Shown piece after piece: positions 1-6,105 of a stretch of 10,665 nt of DNA. Where the stretch lies: the NCBI GenBank assembly GCA_025464695.1, contig JAODNQ010000200.1, positions 1-10,665 on the forward strand, written 5' to 3'. Numbering within the stretch: position 1 is the first letter of the stretch; each line of letters begins with the position of its first letter. The notes beneath the pieces were generated by a model. That model did no database searches. It had not been told where the DNA came from and saw nothing but the letters and a program-made list of their open reading frames with translations. Made by a program: the position numbers and the translations under genes. This DNA comes from Frankiales bacterium (GTDB taxonomy: Bacteria > Actinomycetota > Actinomycetes > Mycobacteriales > SCTD01).

Positions 1-267
1 AGTCGCATCGAGGCCGGCCGCAAGATCCCGACCCCCGAGACGCTCGCCGTGCTGGCGTCAGCGCTCGAGGTGGAGCTTGAGCACCTGTACCGGCTGGCCG
101 GCTACCCGGTGCCGGAACTGCCGACCCTCAAGCCCTACCTGCGCCGGGCCTACGGCGTCAGCGACGACGCCGCCGAGGAGGTCGAGCGCTACCTGCAGAG
201 CCTCAGCGCCAAGTACGGCCAACCCGGCCAGCCTGCTCCTGGAGAAGACGAAGAACCTGATAACTAG
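1..267 (+). CDS. XRE-family helix-turn-helix repressor, 5'-truncated by window
   Basis: Frame 1 is open from the first base to TAG at 265-267, giving the last 88 residues of a protein whose start lies outside the window. Residues 1-33 match the second half of a Cro/CI-type HTH domain: SRIEAGRK at the end of the recognition helix, then PTPETLAVLASALEVE, the usual conserved helix 4-5 region. About 30 N-terminal residues should be missing. The tail (PTLKPYLRRAYGVSDDAAEEVERYLQ, broken here as a description of residues 42-67) looks helical and ends in an acidic EDEEPDN. It lies 17 bases upstream of an ImmA-like protease and is probably the repressor which that protease cleaves or destabilises, by analogy with ImmR/ImmA of ICEBs1. 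It could instead control other element genes. Family call is firm; role is inferred. Confidence 0.8.
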   Translation, partial: SRIEAGRKIPTPETLAVLASALEVELEHLYRLAGYPVPELPTLKPYLRRAYGVSDDAAEEVERYLQSLSAKYGQPGQPAPGEDEEPDN

Positions 268-277
268 AAAGGAGGTG
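266..277 (+). promoter_or_regulatory. Extended Shine-Dalgarno of the ImmA-like gene
   Basis: AGAAAGGAGGTG is a 12-base perfect complement to the usual actinobacterial 16S rRNA 3' end, and its GGAGG ends 9 bases before ATG 285. It overlaps the last two bases of the upstream stop codon. It fixes the start of the protease gene and suggests strong independent translation initiation. Confidence 0.75.
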
Positions 278-284
278 TCAACCT

Positions 285-977
285 ATGAACAACCTGAACT
301 CCGGCTGGAGCGCCAGCCACGAACCCTTACTGCCCACCTCACGCGCGGCTGCCCAGCACACCCGCGAGCGTGGCGTCCTCGCCATCCTGCGCAGCCTGAT
401 GCCACGCCGGCTGCTGACCACCCGTGAGGCCGAGACCGTCGCCGAGCTGCAGGCCAACCGCCTACTCGAGCTGGCCGGTCTGCGGCAGGCCCCAGTGCCG
501 AACGAACTGATCATGGAGCTACCGCGCATCGCGGTCCGACTCGGCCCCGACCTGCCCGTCAGCGGCTGCGCTCAATGGGTCAGCGGTCGCTGGCTGATCA
601 GCCTGAACGCCAGCGAGCCCTGGACGCGTCAGCGCTTCTCGCTCGCCCATGAGCTGAAGCACGTCATCGACCATCCAGCCGTCAACATCATCTACGCCGG
701 TGAGCAACAGGCCGAGCACCTGGCTGACTACTTCGCCGCCTGTCTCCTGATGCCGCGCCGCTACGTCCGGGCCGTTTGGTACGAGGGCATGCAAGGCTTG
801 GGCGCGCTCAGCGAGCACTTCGGCGTCTCTGAACGGGCTATGGCCCTTCGCCTGCAGCACCTCGGTCTCCGCGAGCCGACCCCGAGGCACCGTCAACTGC
901 CGGACCGGCCTGAGCGCCGCTCCAGACGCCGCTACGAGCGAGCTGCCACCCCACTAGCGACAGGAGAGGCTGCATGA
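285..977 (+). CDS. ImmA/IrrE-family metalloprotease
   Basis: The 230-residue product is probably a cytoplasmic zinc peptidase that inactivates the partner XRE repressor and so induces the element. The zinc motif HELKH is at residues 122-126 inside FSLAHELKHVIDH. A third ligand is expected at Glu144 in AEHLADYFAACLLMP, the family's conserved second helix. Residues 159-195 (YVRAVWYEGMQGLGAL followed by FGVSERAMALRLQHLG) are the usual HTH-like C-terminal part of IrrE-type proteins, and the last 35 residues are rich in Arg. ATG 285 is chosen for its very strong ribosome binding site. The stop overlaps the recombinase start by 4 bases (ATGA), so translation of the two is likely coupled. The family is clear; the repressor target is inferred from gene order and from ICEBs1 ImmA. 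An unrelated antitoxin-like partnership is a less likely alternative. Confidence 0.88.
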   Translation: MNNLNSGWSASHEPLLPTSRAAAQHTRERGVLAILRSLMPRRLLTTREAETVAELQANRLLELAGLRQAPVPNELIMELPRIAVRLGPDLPVSGCAQWVSGRWLISLNASEPWTRQRFSLAHELKHVIDHPAVNIIYAGEQQAEHLADYFAACLLMPRRYVRAVWYEGMQGLGALSEHFGVSERAMALRLQHLGLREPTPRHRQLPDRPERRSRRRYERAATPLATGEAA

Positions 978-3013
978 GTCCGAAGCTCTCGGCCGTGCCC
1001 ACCACCAAGCCGAGAGCGGTGCTGTACGTCCGCGTCAGCACCAAGGAGCAGCTCCAGGGTGATGGAGACCCGGACGGCTACTCGATTCCGGCACAGCGCG
1101 ACGCCTGCGAGAAGCGGGCCCTAGCTCTAGGCGCGGAGGTGGCAGAGGTCTTCGTCGAGCGCGGCGAGTCAGCTCGCTCGGCCGACCGACCGGCCCTGCA
1201 GCAGATGCTTCGCTATCTCGTCAGCGAGTCGATCGACTACGTCATCGTCCACAAGGTCGATCGCTTGGCCCGCAACCGCCTCGACGATGTCCAGATCACG
1301 GCAGCCATCCAGACCAGCGGTGCCCAGCTCGTCAGCGTCACCGAGAACATCGACGAGACGCCAAGCGGCACGCTGATGCACGGGATCATGAGTTCGATCG
1401 CCGAGTTCTACTCGCGCAACCTTGCGAACGAGGTCATCAAGGGCACCCAGCAGAAGGTCAGCGCTGGCGGCACGCCCCACGTAGCACCACTCGGCTACTT
1501 GAACGTCCGGCGCTTCAACGCCGGACAGGAGACCCGCACGATCGAGATCGACTCCGAGCGGGCCGAACTGGTCAAGTGGGCTTTCGAGACCTACGCCGGT
1601 GGCGAGTACAGCCTGCGGCAGCTGGCGACCGAGCTGGCCGAGCGCGGCCTCAGTCAGCGGCCAACCCCGAAGCGGGCGGCTCGACCCCTGCCGGCCAACA
1701 AGTTGCACGACATGCTCCGCAACCGCTACTACATCGGCTTCGTGACCTGGCGCGGCGTCGAGCATCAGGGCAAGCACCCGGTGCTCGTATCCGCAGAGAC
1801 CTTCGAGCAGGTGCAGCGGGTCCTAGCAGCCCACCGCGTGGCCGGCGAGCGGTCCTACCGCCAGCAGCACTACCTGACCGGCACGCTGCGCTGTGGTCGT
1901 TGCCAGTCCCGGCTGCTGTTCGTGGTCACCCGCGGCCGACGGGGCGACCTGTACGAGTACTTCTACTGCGCCGGACGCCACTCCGGCCGGACTGACTGCC
2001 GCTTGCCCCACATCCCGGTCGCTCAGCTGGAACAAGTCATCGAGGGTCAGTGGCAGCAGGAGGCCTTCTCTCCCGAAGTGGCGGCCAGCATCCGTCAGGA
2101 AGTGCTGGCCAGCCTTGGCGACTTCGAGGCCGGCAGGCAGCAGGAACGGGACAGACTCGAGACGCGCCAGCAGGCCATCCGCCGCGAGCGCTACAAGTGG
2201 TCAGACCTGGCGATGCAGGGTGCGGTCCCGGCGGACATCGCTCGCGAGAAGCAGCAGCAGCTGGCTGACCAGCTCCTGAGCACCGAGGCCGCCCTAGAGC
2301 GCCTGAGCCGGGCGCACGAGGGCCAGCGTGCCGGGATCTCGGCCCTGCTCGAGTTGTTAGACCGGTGTGGGGACGCATACCTCCGCAGCGACGAGAAGGG
2401 TCGCCGGGACTACAACCAAGCCTGGTTCGACTCTCTGGACATCGATGTCGACGGTGACGAGCAGCCGGGTCCTTCCGTGAAGGACGTACACCGGACAGAG
2501 CCGCTCGAGGCCCTGCAGGCCTACCGAAGCGGTCCTTCGACTCGTCCGACTACCCCTACAACGCAGAACAGCCAGGACCTGAGTCCTGGCTGTTCTGATC
2601 TTGCTGACGCCGCGCTGGTCGACGTTTCTAACTTTTCACTTCTGGTGGAGCTGAGGGGACTCGAACCCCTGACCCCCACACTGCCAGTGTGGTGCGCTAC
2701 CAGCTGCGCCACAGCCCCGCTACCCCGGTGTGCAGGGCGGGGATCACCTTACAGGCCCTCGGGGCCGGGCGTCGGCCGCGGGTCGCCGTCGTCGTGGCGC
2801 TCGAGCCGCCACCCGCGCCGGGCCTCGACGAGCATCGACCAGCGGGTGTTGCCGAGCGGCGCCAGCCAGTCGGAGGTCGGCATCCCGAGCAGGGTGGCGA
2901 CGGCGGCGCGGGCGGTGCCGCCGTGCGTGACGGCGAGCAGGGTGCCGCCCGCGGGGACCTCCGCCAGGAGCTCCGTCACGCACGCCGCGGCCCGCTCCCC
3001 CGCCTGCGCGTAG
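974..3013 (+). CDS. Large serine recombinase (integrase), frame reads through tRNA-Ala
   Basis: This is a site-specific recombinase that cuts and rejoins DNA through a serine nucleophile, presumably for integration and excision of the element. Resolvase domain: residues about 14-160, with YVRVST giving Arg20 and catalytic Ser22, DRPAL at 71-75 and KVDRLARN at 94-101. The recombinase domain follows (about 170-285, including RNRYYIGFVTWRG). The zinc ribbon has Cys307, Cys310, Cys332 and Cys342. Residues about 365-470 are charged and heptad-like, fitting the usual coiled coil. ATG 974 overlaps the protease stop, with AGGAGAGG at 962-969 upstream. Odd: no stop precedes the tRNA. Residues from about 557 are read antisense from tRNA-Ala (giving RGLEPLTPTLP) and then from the neighbouring phosphatase gene, up to TGA at 3011-3013. 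The element-encoded protein is about 556 residues, a normal size; the 123-residue tail is host-derived and likely not functional. The annotated end is that of the frame, not a proven terminus. Confidence 0.9.
   Translation: MSPKLSAVPTTKPRAVLYVRVSTKEQLQGDGDPDGYSIPAQRDACEKRALALGAEVAEVFVERGESARSADRPALQQMLRYLVSESIDYVIVHKVDRLARNRLDDVQITAAIQTSGAQLVSVTENIDETPSGTLMHGIMSSIAEFYSRNLANEVIKGTQQKVSAGGTPHVAPLGYLNVRRFNAGQETRTIEIDSERAELVKWAFETYAGGEYSLRQLATELAERGLSQRPTPKRAARPLPANKLHDMLRNRYYIGFVTWRGVEHQGKHPVLVSAETFEQVQRVLAAHRVAGERSYRQQHYLTGTLRCGRCQSRLLFVVTRGRRGDLYEYFYCAGRHSGRTDCRLPHIPVAQLEQVIEGQWQQEAFSPEVAASIRQEVLASLGDFEAGRQQERDRLETRQQAIRRERYKWSDLAMQGAVPADIAREKQQQLADQLLSTEAALERLSRAHEGQRAGISALLELLDRCGDAYLRSDEKGRRDYNQAWFDSLDIDVDGDEQPGPSVKDVHRTEPLEALQAYRSGPSTRPTTPTTQNSQDLSPGCSDLADAALVDVSNFSLLVELRGLEPLTPTLPVWCATSCATAPLPRCAGRGSPYRPSGPGVGRGSPSSWRSSRHPRRASTSIDQRVLPSGASQSEVGIPSRVATAARAVPPCVTASRVPPAGTSARSSVTHAAARSPACA
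2564..2597. terminator. Perfect 15-bp hairpin, candidate bidirectional terminator
   Basis: CAGAACAGCCAGGAC (2564-2578) and its exact reverse complement (2583-2597) flank a 4-base loop. It sits between the converging recombinase gene and tRNA-Ala. There is no clear T-run on either side, which is common for actinobacterial terminators, so the role is not certain. It lies within the open recombinase frame (about residues 531-542). It could instead be a DNA site near the attachment site. Confidence 0.55.
2600..2670. other. Probable attachment-site junction at the tRNA 3' end
   Basis: The integrase gene ends here against the 3' end of tRNA-Ala, and base composition changes from element-like to host-like. 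An A+T-richer stretch (2622-2642, with TTTCTAACTTTTCACTT) directly abuts the encoded CCA end at 2643-2645. The tRNA is intact, so recombination either falls just outside it or the element restores its 3' end. The exact crossover bases cannot be fixed without the other end of the element; the interval given is approximate. Confidence 0.5.
2643..2718 (-). tRNA. tRNA-Ala (anticodon GGC)
   Basis: Reading the minus strand from 2718 gives a full cloverleaf. The acceptor arm GGGGCTG pairs with CAGCTCC and includes the G3:U70 wobble pair that identifies alanine tRNAs. The D arm is GCGC-AGCTGGTA-GCGC, and the anticodon arm is CCACA-CTGGCAG-TGTGG with anticodon GGC. The T arm is AGGGG-TTCGAGT-CCCCT, followed by discriminator A and an encoded CCA (2643-2645). 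Length is 76 with CCA. It lies 30 bases downstream of the histidine phosphatase gene and is the apparent integration target of the element to the left. The gene is intact despite the insertion. Confidence 0.96.
2746..2774 (-). promoter_or_regulatory. Possible promoter of tRNA-Ala
   Basis: On the minus strand TAAGGT (2751 down to 2746) fits the actinobacterial -10 pattern TAnnnT and overlaps the TAA stop of the phosphatase gene. A weak -35-like CGACGC (2774-2769) lies 17 bases upstream. The tRNA 5' end would follow after a leader of about 20 bases. Co-transcription from the upstream genes is equally possible. Confidence 0.25.
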
Positions 3014-3381
3014 GTCTCGCCACCTCCGCGCGGGACGTCGACTCCGGCGACCCACGCCGCGTGCTCCTCCGGGAAGCGCTCCTGCGCCTCGGCCGACGTC
3101 AGCCCCTGCCACAGGCCGAGGTGCAGCTCGCGCAGCCGGTCGTCGAGGCGCACCGGCGCCCCCGTCAGCGCGACGACGGCGGCAGCGGTGTCGCGGGCCC
3201 GGGCGAGGTCGCTGCTGACCACGACGGCCGGCGCGAGGGGCACGAGCAGCCGACCGGCCGCAGCGGCCTGGGCCCGGCCGAGCTCGTCCAGGTCGACGTC
3301 GAGCTGACCCTGGATGCGGCCGGAGGCGTTGTGACCGGTGCGCCCGTGCCGCAGCAGGACGACCCGGCGAGGAGCATCCAC
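2749..3381 (-). CDS. Histidine phosphatase family protein (phosphoglycerate-mutase-like)
   Basis: The 210-residue protein is a cytoplasmic phosphomonoesterase of the histidine phosphatase superfamily. Phospho-acceptor His12 lies in LLRHGRTGHN (9-18). The family's other catalytic residues are visible: Arg61 in SSDLARARDT, Glu85 in RLRELHLG and His153 in VTHGG. QGQLDVDLDELG at 24-35 also fits. It follows rsfS by 23 bases and precedes tRNA-Ala. In Mycobacterium tuberculosis the equivalent place next to rsfS and nadD is held by the glucosyl-3-phosphoglycerate phosphatase Rv2419c (GpgP), so that activity is a reasonable guess but not shown here. The start is GTG 3381; an ATG at 3377 is out of frame. 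The opposite strand of 2749-3013 is the tail of the recombinase frame, which I regard as non-functional extension. Confidence 0.9.
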   Translation of the reverse strand: MDAPRRVVLLRHGRTGHNASGRIQGQLDVDLDELGRAQAAAAGRLLVPLAPAVVVSSDLARARDTAAAVVALTGAPVRLDDRLRELHLGLWQGLTSAEAQERFPEEHAAWVAGVDVPRGGGETYAQAGERAAACVTELLAEVPAGGTLLAVTHGGTARAAVATLLGMPTSDWLAPLGNTRWSMLVEARRGWRLERHDDGDPRPTPGPEGL

Positions 3382-3404
3382 CGGACGGGACGGGAGCGGA
3401 CCGG

Positions 3405-3803
3405 TCAGGGGGCGGTCGCCGTGCGGCTGGCCGCCCGCAGCGCGTCACGGTCGACGAACGGGATGGTCGGGCAGTCCTTCCAGAGCCGCTCGAGGGCGTA
3501 GAAGACCCGCTCCTCCTCGTGCTGCACGTGGACCACGATGTCGGCGAAGTCGAGCAGCACCCAGCGGGCCTCCTGCTGGCCCTCGCGACGCACCGGCTTG
3601 GCCCCGAGCTCGCGCAGGCGGTCCTCGATCTCGTCGACGACGGCCTTGACCTGACGGTCGCTCGGCGCGGACGCGAGCAGGAACACGTCGGTGATGACCA
3701 GCTGGTCGCTCACGTCCAGCAGGAGGATGTCGCTGGCCAGCTTGTCCGCGGCCGCCTGCGCAGCCGCCAGCCCCAGCTCGACGGAACGCTCAGAAGCAGG
3801 CAT
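3405..3803 (-). CDS. rsfS: Ribosomal silencing factor RsfS (YbeB/Iojap family)
   Basis: The 132-residue protein matches RsfS along its length. It has the early SDQLVITDVFLLASAPSDRQ (about 32-51), then VKAVVDEIEDRLRELG, and the core WVLLDFADIVVHVQ followed by FYALERLWKD. RsfS binds ribosomal protein L14 (uL14) and blocks joining of the ribosomal subunits, lowering translation when nutrients are short. It starts with ATG 3801-3803, 9 bases after the LCP-protein stop, and is followed after 23 bases by the histidine phosphatase. The linkage nadD to rsfS is widely conserved in bacteria and supports the call. The last 20 residues are Ala/Arg/Thr-rich and less conserved. Regulation probably follows the upstream nadD transcript; no promoter is evident in the gap. 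Confidence 0.95.
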   Translation of the reverse strand: MPASERSVELGLAAAQAAADKLASDILLLDVSDQLVITDVFLLASAPSDRQVKAVVDEIEDRLRELGAKPVRREGQQEARWVLLDFADIVVHVQHEEERVFYALERLWKDCPTIPFVDRDALRAASRTATAP

Positions 3804-3812
3804 GCCCCGAGT

Positions 3813-5021
3813 CTACGGGCGGAAGTCAGCGCCCACGAGGACGACGACGTCGGCGACCGAGCCCAGCTGGTCGGTGCTGCGGACGGCGTCCTCCCCCAGC
3901 CCGAGCGCCTGCGCCACCCGCACCCCGAGGGCCTGCGCCTCGACGGTGGCCTCGGGCACCAGCACCTGGGTGCGGGCGTAGCCGAACCGCGCGGCGTTGC
4001 GCGAGCCGACGAAGGCGAAGCCCTTCGGCTGCAGCTTGGCCCGCACCTGCTCGCCGAGGCCCGGCGTCCCGACGCCGTTGAGCACCAGGAAGCGGTTCCC
4101 GGCGTCCCGCGACCCCGGCGGGATCGAGCCGGCGAGCAGCCGGTCGACGACGGCCCGCGTGGCCTCGGCGTCGACCCGGAACGACGTCTCGCCGGCCCCC
4201 GCGCCGGTGTCGATCGGCACGACCGGCAGCGTGTCGTACTGCAGGGAGGAGGCGACGTCGGCCTGCTTGAGCCCGACCAGCCGCTCGGCGAGCTCCCCCA
4301 CCGGCACGCTGGCGAGCGACCGCGGGCCGAGCTGGGCGAGGAAGGGCGCGGTGTCGGGGGCGGTGTCGGGCAGCTCGGTGAGCAGACCGTCGAGCACCTG
4401 CTGCACCCGGGCGAGGCGGGCCTGCTCCTGCTCCCCCGGCGCGAGGTAGGCGAGGTAGACCAGCGCGTGCTGCCCGTCGAGCCGCTGCGACCCCGGCTGC
4501 AGGTACAGCTGCCCGGCGCGCGCCACCGGGACGTCGACGTCGACGGCGACCCCGCCCAGCAGGTCGATGAGCTTCGCGGCGCTGGTCTGGTCGACGACCC
4601 AGCCCTCGTCGACGTAGACGCCCAGGGCGTCCGCGATGGCGGACCGGGAGCCCTCGGGCGCGACCGTGCGCAGGGCGCGGGAGACCGTCAGCGACCCCGA
4701 CCCCGGCACCGTGACGATCGTCTGCCGCGGGACCAGCACGACGGCGCCGGTGCGGGACGGCGGGTCATCGGCGAGCAGCGCCGTGGCGACGGCGTCGCCG
4801 TTGGGGGCCTGCACCTGGAACAGCAGCGTGTGCTGGGTCCGCTCCTGCGCGGCCACCGGAGGCGGCGGCGTCGACCCGCCCCGGGCGAGCCGCACGGTGA
4901 GGGCGGCGGTCAGCGCGACCAGCACGGCCAGCGCGACGGCGACCAGCCGGCGACGGCGCCGGCGACGGGCACGGCGCAGCGCGGTGCGGCGGCCCTCGCG
5001 GGTCTCCGCGGCCTCCGTCAC
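3813..5021 (-). CDS. Degenerate LCP domain plus LytR_C domain protein
   Basis: This 402-residue single-pass membrane protein has a very basic cytoplasmic start (11-25 nearly all Arg), a membrane helix at about 26-45, a Pro-rich linker, an LCP-like domain at about 62-215 and a LytR_C domain at about 310-400 ([16 protein letters not shown], then VLVG near the end). LCP enzymes attach polyprenyl-linked glycopolymers to the cell wall. Landmarks of the fold remain: VPRQT (97-101) for the usual PRDT, DLLGGV (153-158), and [10 protein letters not shown] (181-190). However, the Asp of PRDT is Gln100, the Arg pair after ALxY is replaced by AYL (191-193), and the RSDT-like Arg segment is absent. I infer loss of, or altered, transferase activity. 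It starts with GTG 5021 overlapping the nadD stop by 4 bases (GTGA). Such a protein between nadD and rsfS is common in Actinobacteria; its function is not known to me. Confidence 0.85.
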   Translation of the reverse strand: MTEAAETREGRRTALRRARRRRRRRLVAVALAVLVALTAALTVRLARGGSTPPPPVAAQERTQHTLLFQVQAPNGDAVATALLADDPPSRTGAVVLVPRQTIVTVPGSGSLTVSRALRTVAPEGSRSAIADALGVYVDEGWVVDQTSAAKLIDLLGGVAVDVDVPVARAGQLYLQPGSQRLDGQHALVYLAYLAPGEQEQARLARVQQVLDGLLTELPDTAPDTAPFLAQLGPRSLASVPVGELAERLVGLKQADVASSLQYDTLPVVPIDTGAGAGETSFRVDAEATRAVVDRLLAGSIPPGSRDAGNRFLVLNGVGTPGLGEQVRAKLQPKGFAFVGSRNAARFGYARTQVLVPEATVEAQALGVRVAQALGLGEDAVRSTDQLGSVADVVVLVGADFRP

Positions 5022-5614
5022 CGGGCGTCCCGGTACAGCCCGCGCTTGTCGATGTACTGCACGACGCCGTCGGGCACGAGGTACCAGACCGGCAGCCCCT
5101 CGGCGATCCGGTCGCGGCAGGCGCTCGAGCTGATCGCCAGCGCCGGCACCTCCAGCAGCGTCACGGCGCCGGCGGGGAACCGGGCGACGTCGACGGGGTC
5201 GTAGCCCGGGCGGCTGACGCCGACGAAGTGCGCCAGCGCGAACAGGTCCGCCGCCGCCCGCCAGCCGAGGATGGCCGACAGGGCGTCCGCACCGGTGATG
5301 AAGAACAGCTCGGCGTCGTCGCCGTACGCCGCCCGCAGGTCGCGCAGGGTGTCGATCGTGTACGTCAGGCCGGGGCGGTCGACGTCGGTGCGGCTGACGG
5401 AGAAGCGCGGGTTCGAGGCCGTGGCGACCACGGTCATGAGGTAGCGGTCCTCGGCGGGGCTGACCTGCCGCTCCGCCTTCTGCCAGGGCTGCCCGGTCGG
5501 CACGAAGACGACCTCGTCGAGGCCGTACCGGGCCTGCACCTCCGAGGCGGCCGACAGGTGGCCGTGGTGCACGGGGTCGAACGTCCCGCCCATGACCCCG
5601 ATGCGCCTGCCCAC
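5018..5614 (-). CDS. nadD: Nicotinate-nucleotide adenylyltransferase
   Basis: NadD joins ATP and nicotinate mononucleotide to give deamido-NAD, the shared step of de novo and salvage NAD synthesis in the cytoplasm. The 198-residue protein has the nucleotidyltransferase motif [11 protein letters not shown] at residues 9-19 and the second signature ISSSACR at 161-167. [10 protein letters not shown] and the TGADAL loop are also typical of the family. Length is normal. The start is GTG 5614; MGGTFDP could also be read from ATG 5593, but that would remove the first beta strand. It lies 23 bases downstream of the five-helix membrane protein gene, and its stop overlaps the LCP-protein start (GTGA), so the two are likely translationally coupled. 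Confidence 0.96.
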   Translation of the reverse strand: MGRRIGVMGGTFDPVHHGHLSAASEVQARYGLDEVVFVPTGQPWQKAERQVSPAEDRYLMTVVATASNPRFSVSRTDVDRPGLTYTIDTLRDLRAAYGDDAELFFITGADALSAILGWRAAADLFALAHFVGVSRPGYDPVDVARFPAGAVTLLEVPALAISSSACRDRIAEGLPVWYLVPDGVVQYIDKRGLYRDAR

Positions 5615-5637
5615 GCGCGCGACCCTAGCGGGGCTGC

Positions 5638-6105
5638 TCAGCGCAGGTCCGCGAGCTTGCTCACGACGACGGGCACGCTGACCGCGAGGACGACCAGACC
5701 GGCGGGGACGGCGTACCGGGCGAGCAGGACGTCGGGGCGGCTGCTGCGGTCGTGCAGGTACGGGACCGAGGTCAGGGCCAGCAGCAGCAGGGCGACGACG
5801 AACTGCAGGTCGGCCAGCCCGTTGACGCGGGCCCGAGCGAGCAGCATGACTGCCAGCACCAGGCTCGCCAGGGCGAGCGCGGCGCGGAGCAGCACGCCCG
5901 TCAGGGCCGACCCCGCCCGCACCGGCTCCGGCTCACGGGTCAGGGCGACGACGAGGCCGCTGACGGCGAAGGCCAGCAGCAGCAGGTCCAGCAGCCGCTC
6001 GACCTGGCCCGACGTCGGGTCCACCCGGTCGACGGCGGCCTGCAGCAGGCTGAGCAGCACGAAGCCGAGGGTGAAGGCGGGGACGCCGGCGAGGCGCTGC
6101 TTCAC
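5638..6105 (-). CDS. Five-helix integral membrane protein, unknown function
   Basis: I do not recognise this 155-residue protein. It has five hydrophobic segments at about residues 5-24, 38-56, 68-90, 98-117 and 129-151, joined by short loops with few charges, and no cytoplasmic domain or catalytic motif. The frame is open far upstream, but that part is a shadow of the VWA gene. I place the start at GTG 6103-6105, which overlaps the VWA stop by 4 bases (GTGA) and begins [11 protein letters not shown] just before the first helix. The overlap suggests coupled translation with the MoxR-VWA pair, so it may be a membrane partner or substrate of that system; this is inference from position. nadD follows after 23 bases. 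Confidence 0.75.
   Translation of the reverse strand: MKQRLAGVPAFTLGFVLLSLLQAAVDRVDPTSGQVERLLDLLLLAFAVSGLVVALTREPEPVRAGSALTGVLLRAALALASLVLAVMLLARARVNGLADLQFVVALLLLALTSVPYLHDRSSRPDVLLARYAVPAGLVVLAVSVPVVVSKLADLR

Larger units (their letters stand above)
1..2642 (+). mobile_element. Terminal part of an element integrated next to tRNA-Ala(GGC)
   Basis: This segment holds a repressor, an ImmA-like protease and a large serine recombinase, ending at the 3' end of a tRNA gene. Seen directly: the three genes form a tight operon, the base composition is lower in G+C than the host genes to the right (about 60% in lines 661-720 and 2401-2460 against about 80% in 4321-4380), and the change occurs at the tRNA. 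Established: repressor-protease-integrase modules at a tRNA are typical of conjugative elements and temperate phages. Inferred: the right boundary is at or just inside the tRNA 3' end, and the other attachment site lies left of the window. Phage or conjugative genes are not in view, so the element class stays open. Confidence 0.72.

Noticed and set aside
2643..2718. Disruption of tRNA-Ala by the integration
   Set aside because: All arms pair, G3:U70 is present and the CCA end is encoded, so the tRNA gene is intact.
2749..3013. Last part of the recombinase frame as functional protein domain
   Set aside because: It is the antisense of a well-conserved histidine phosphatase gene, with low-complexity Arg/Ser/Pro composition and no recombinase-like motif.
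3519..5204. Plus-strand 561-residue frame across the LCP-protein and nadD genes
   Set aside because: Composition is rich in Arg, Asp, Gly and His without motifs; it is the antisense of three recognised genes in very GC-rich DNA.
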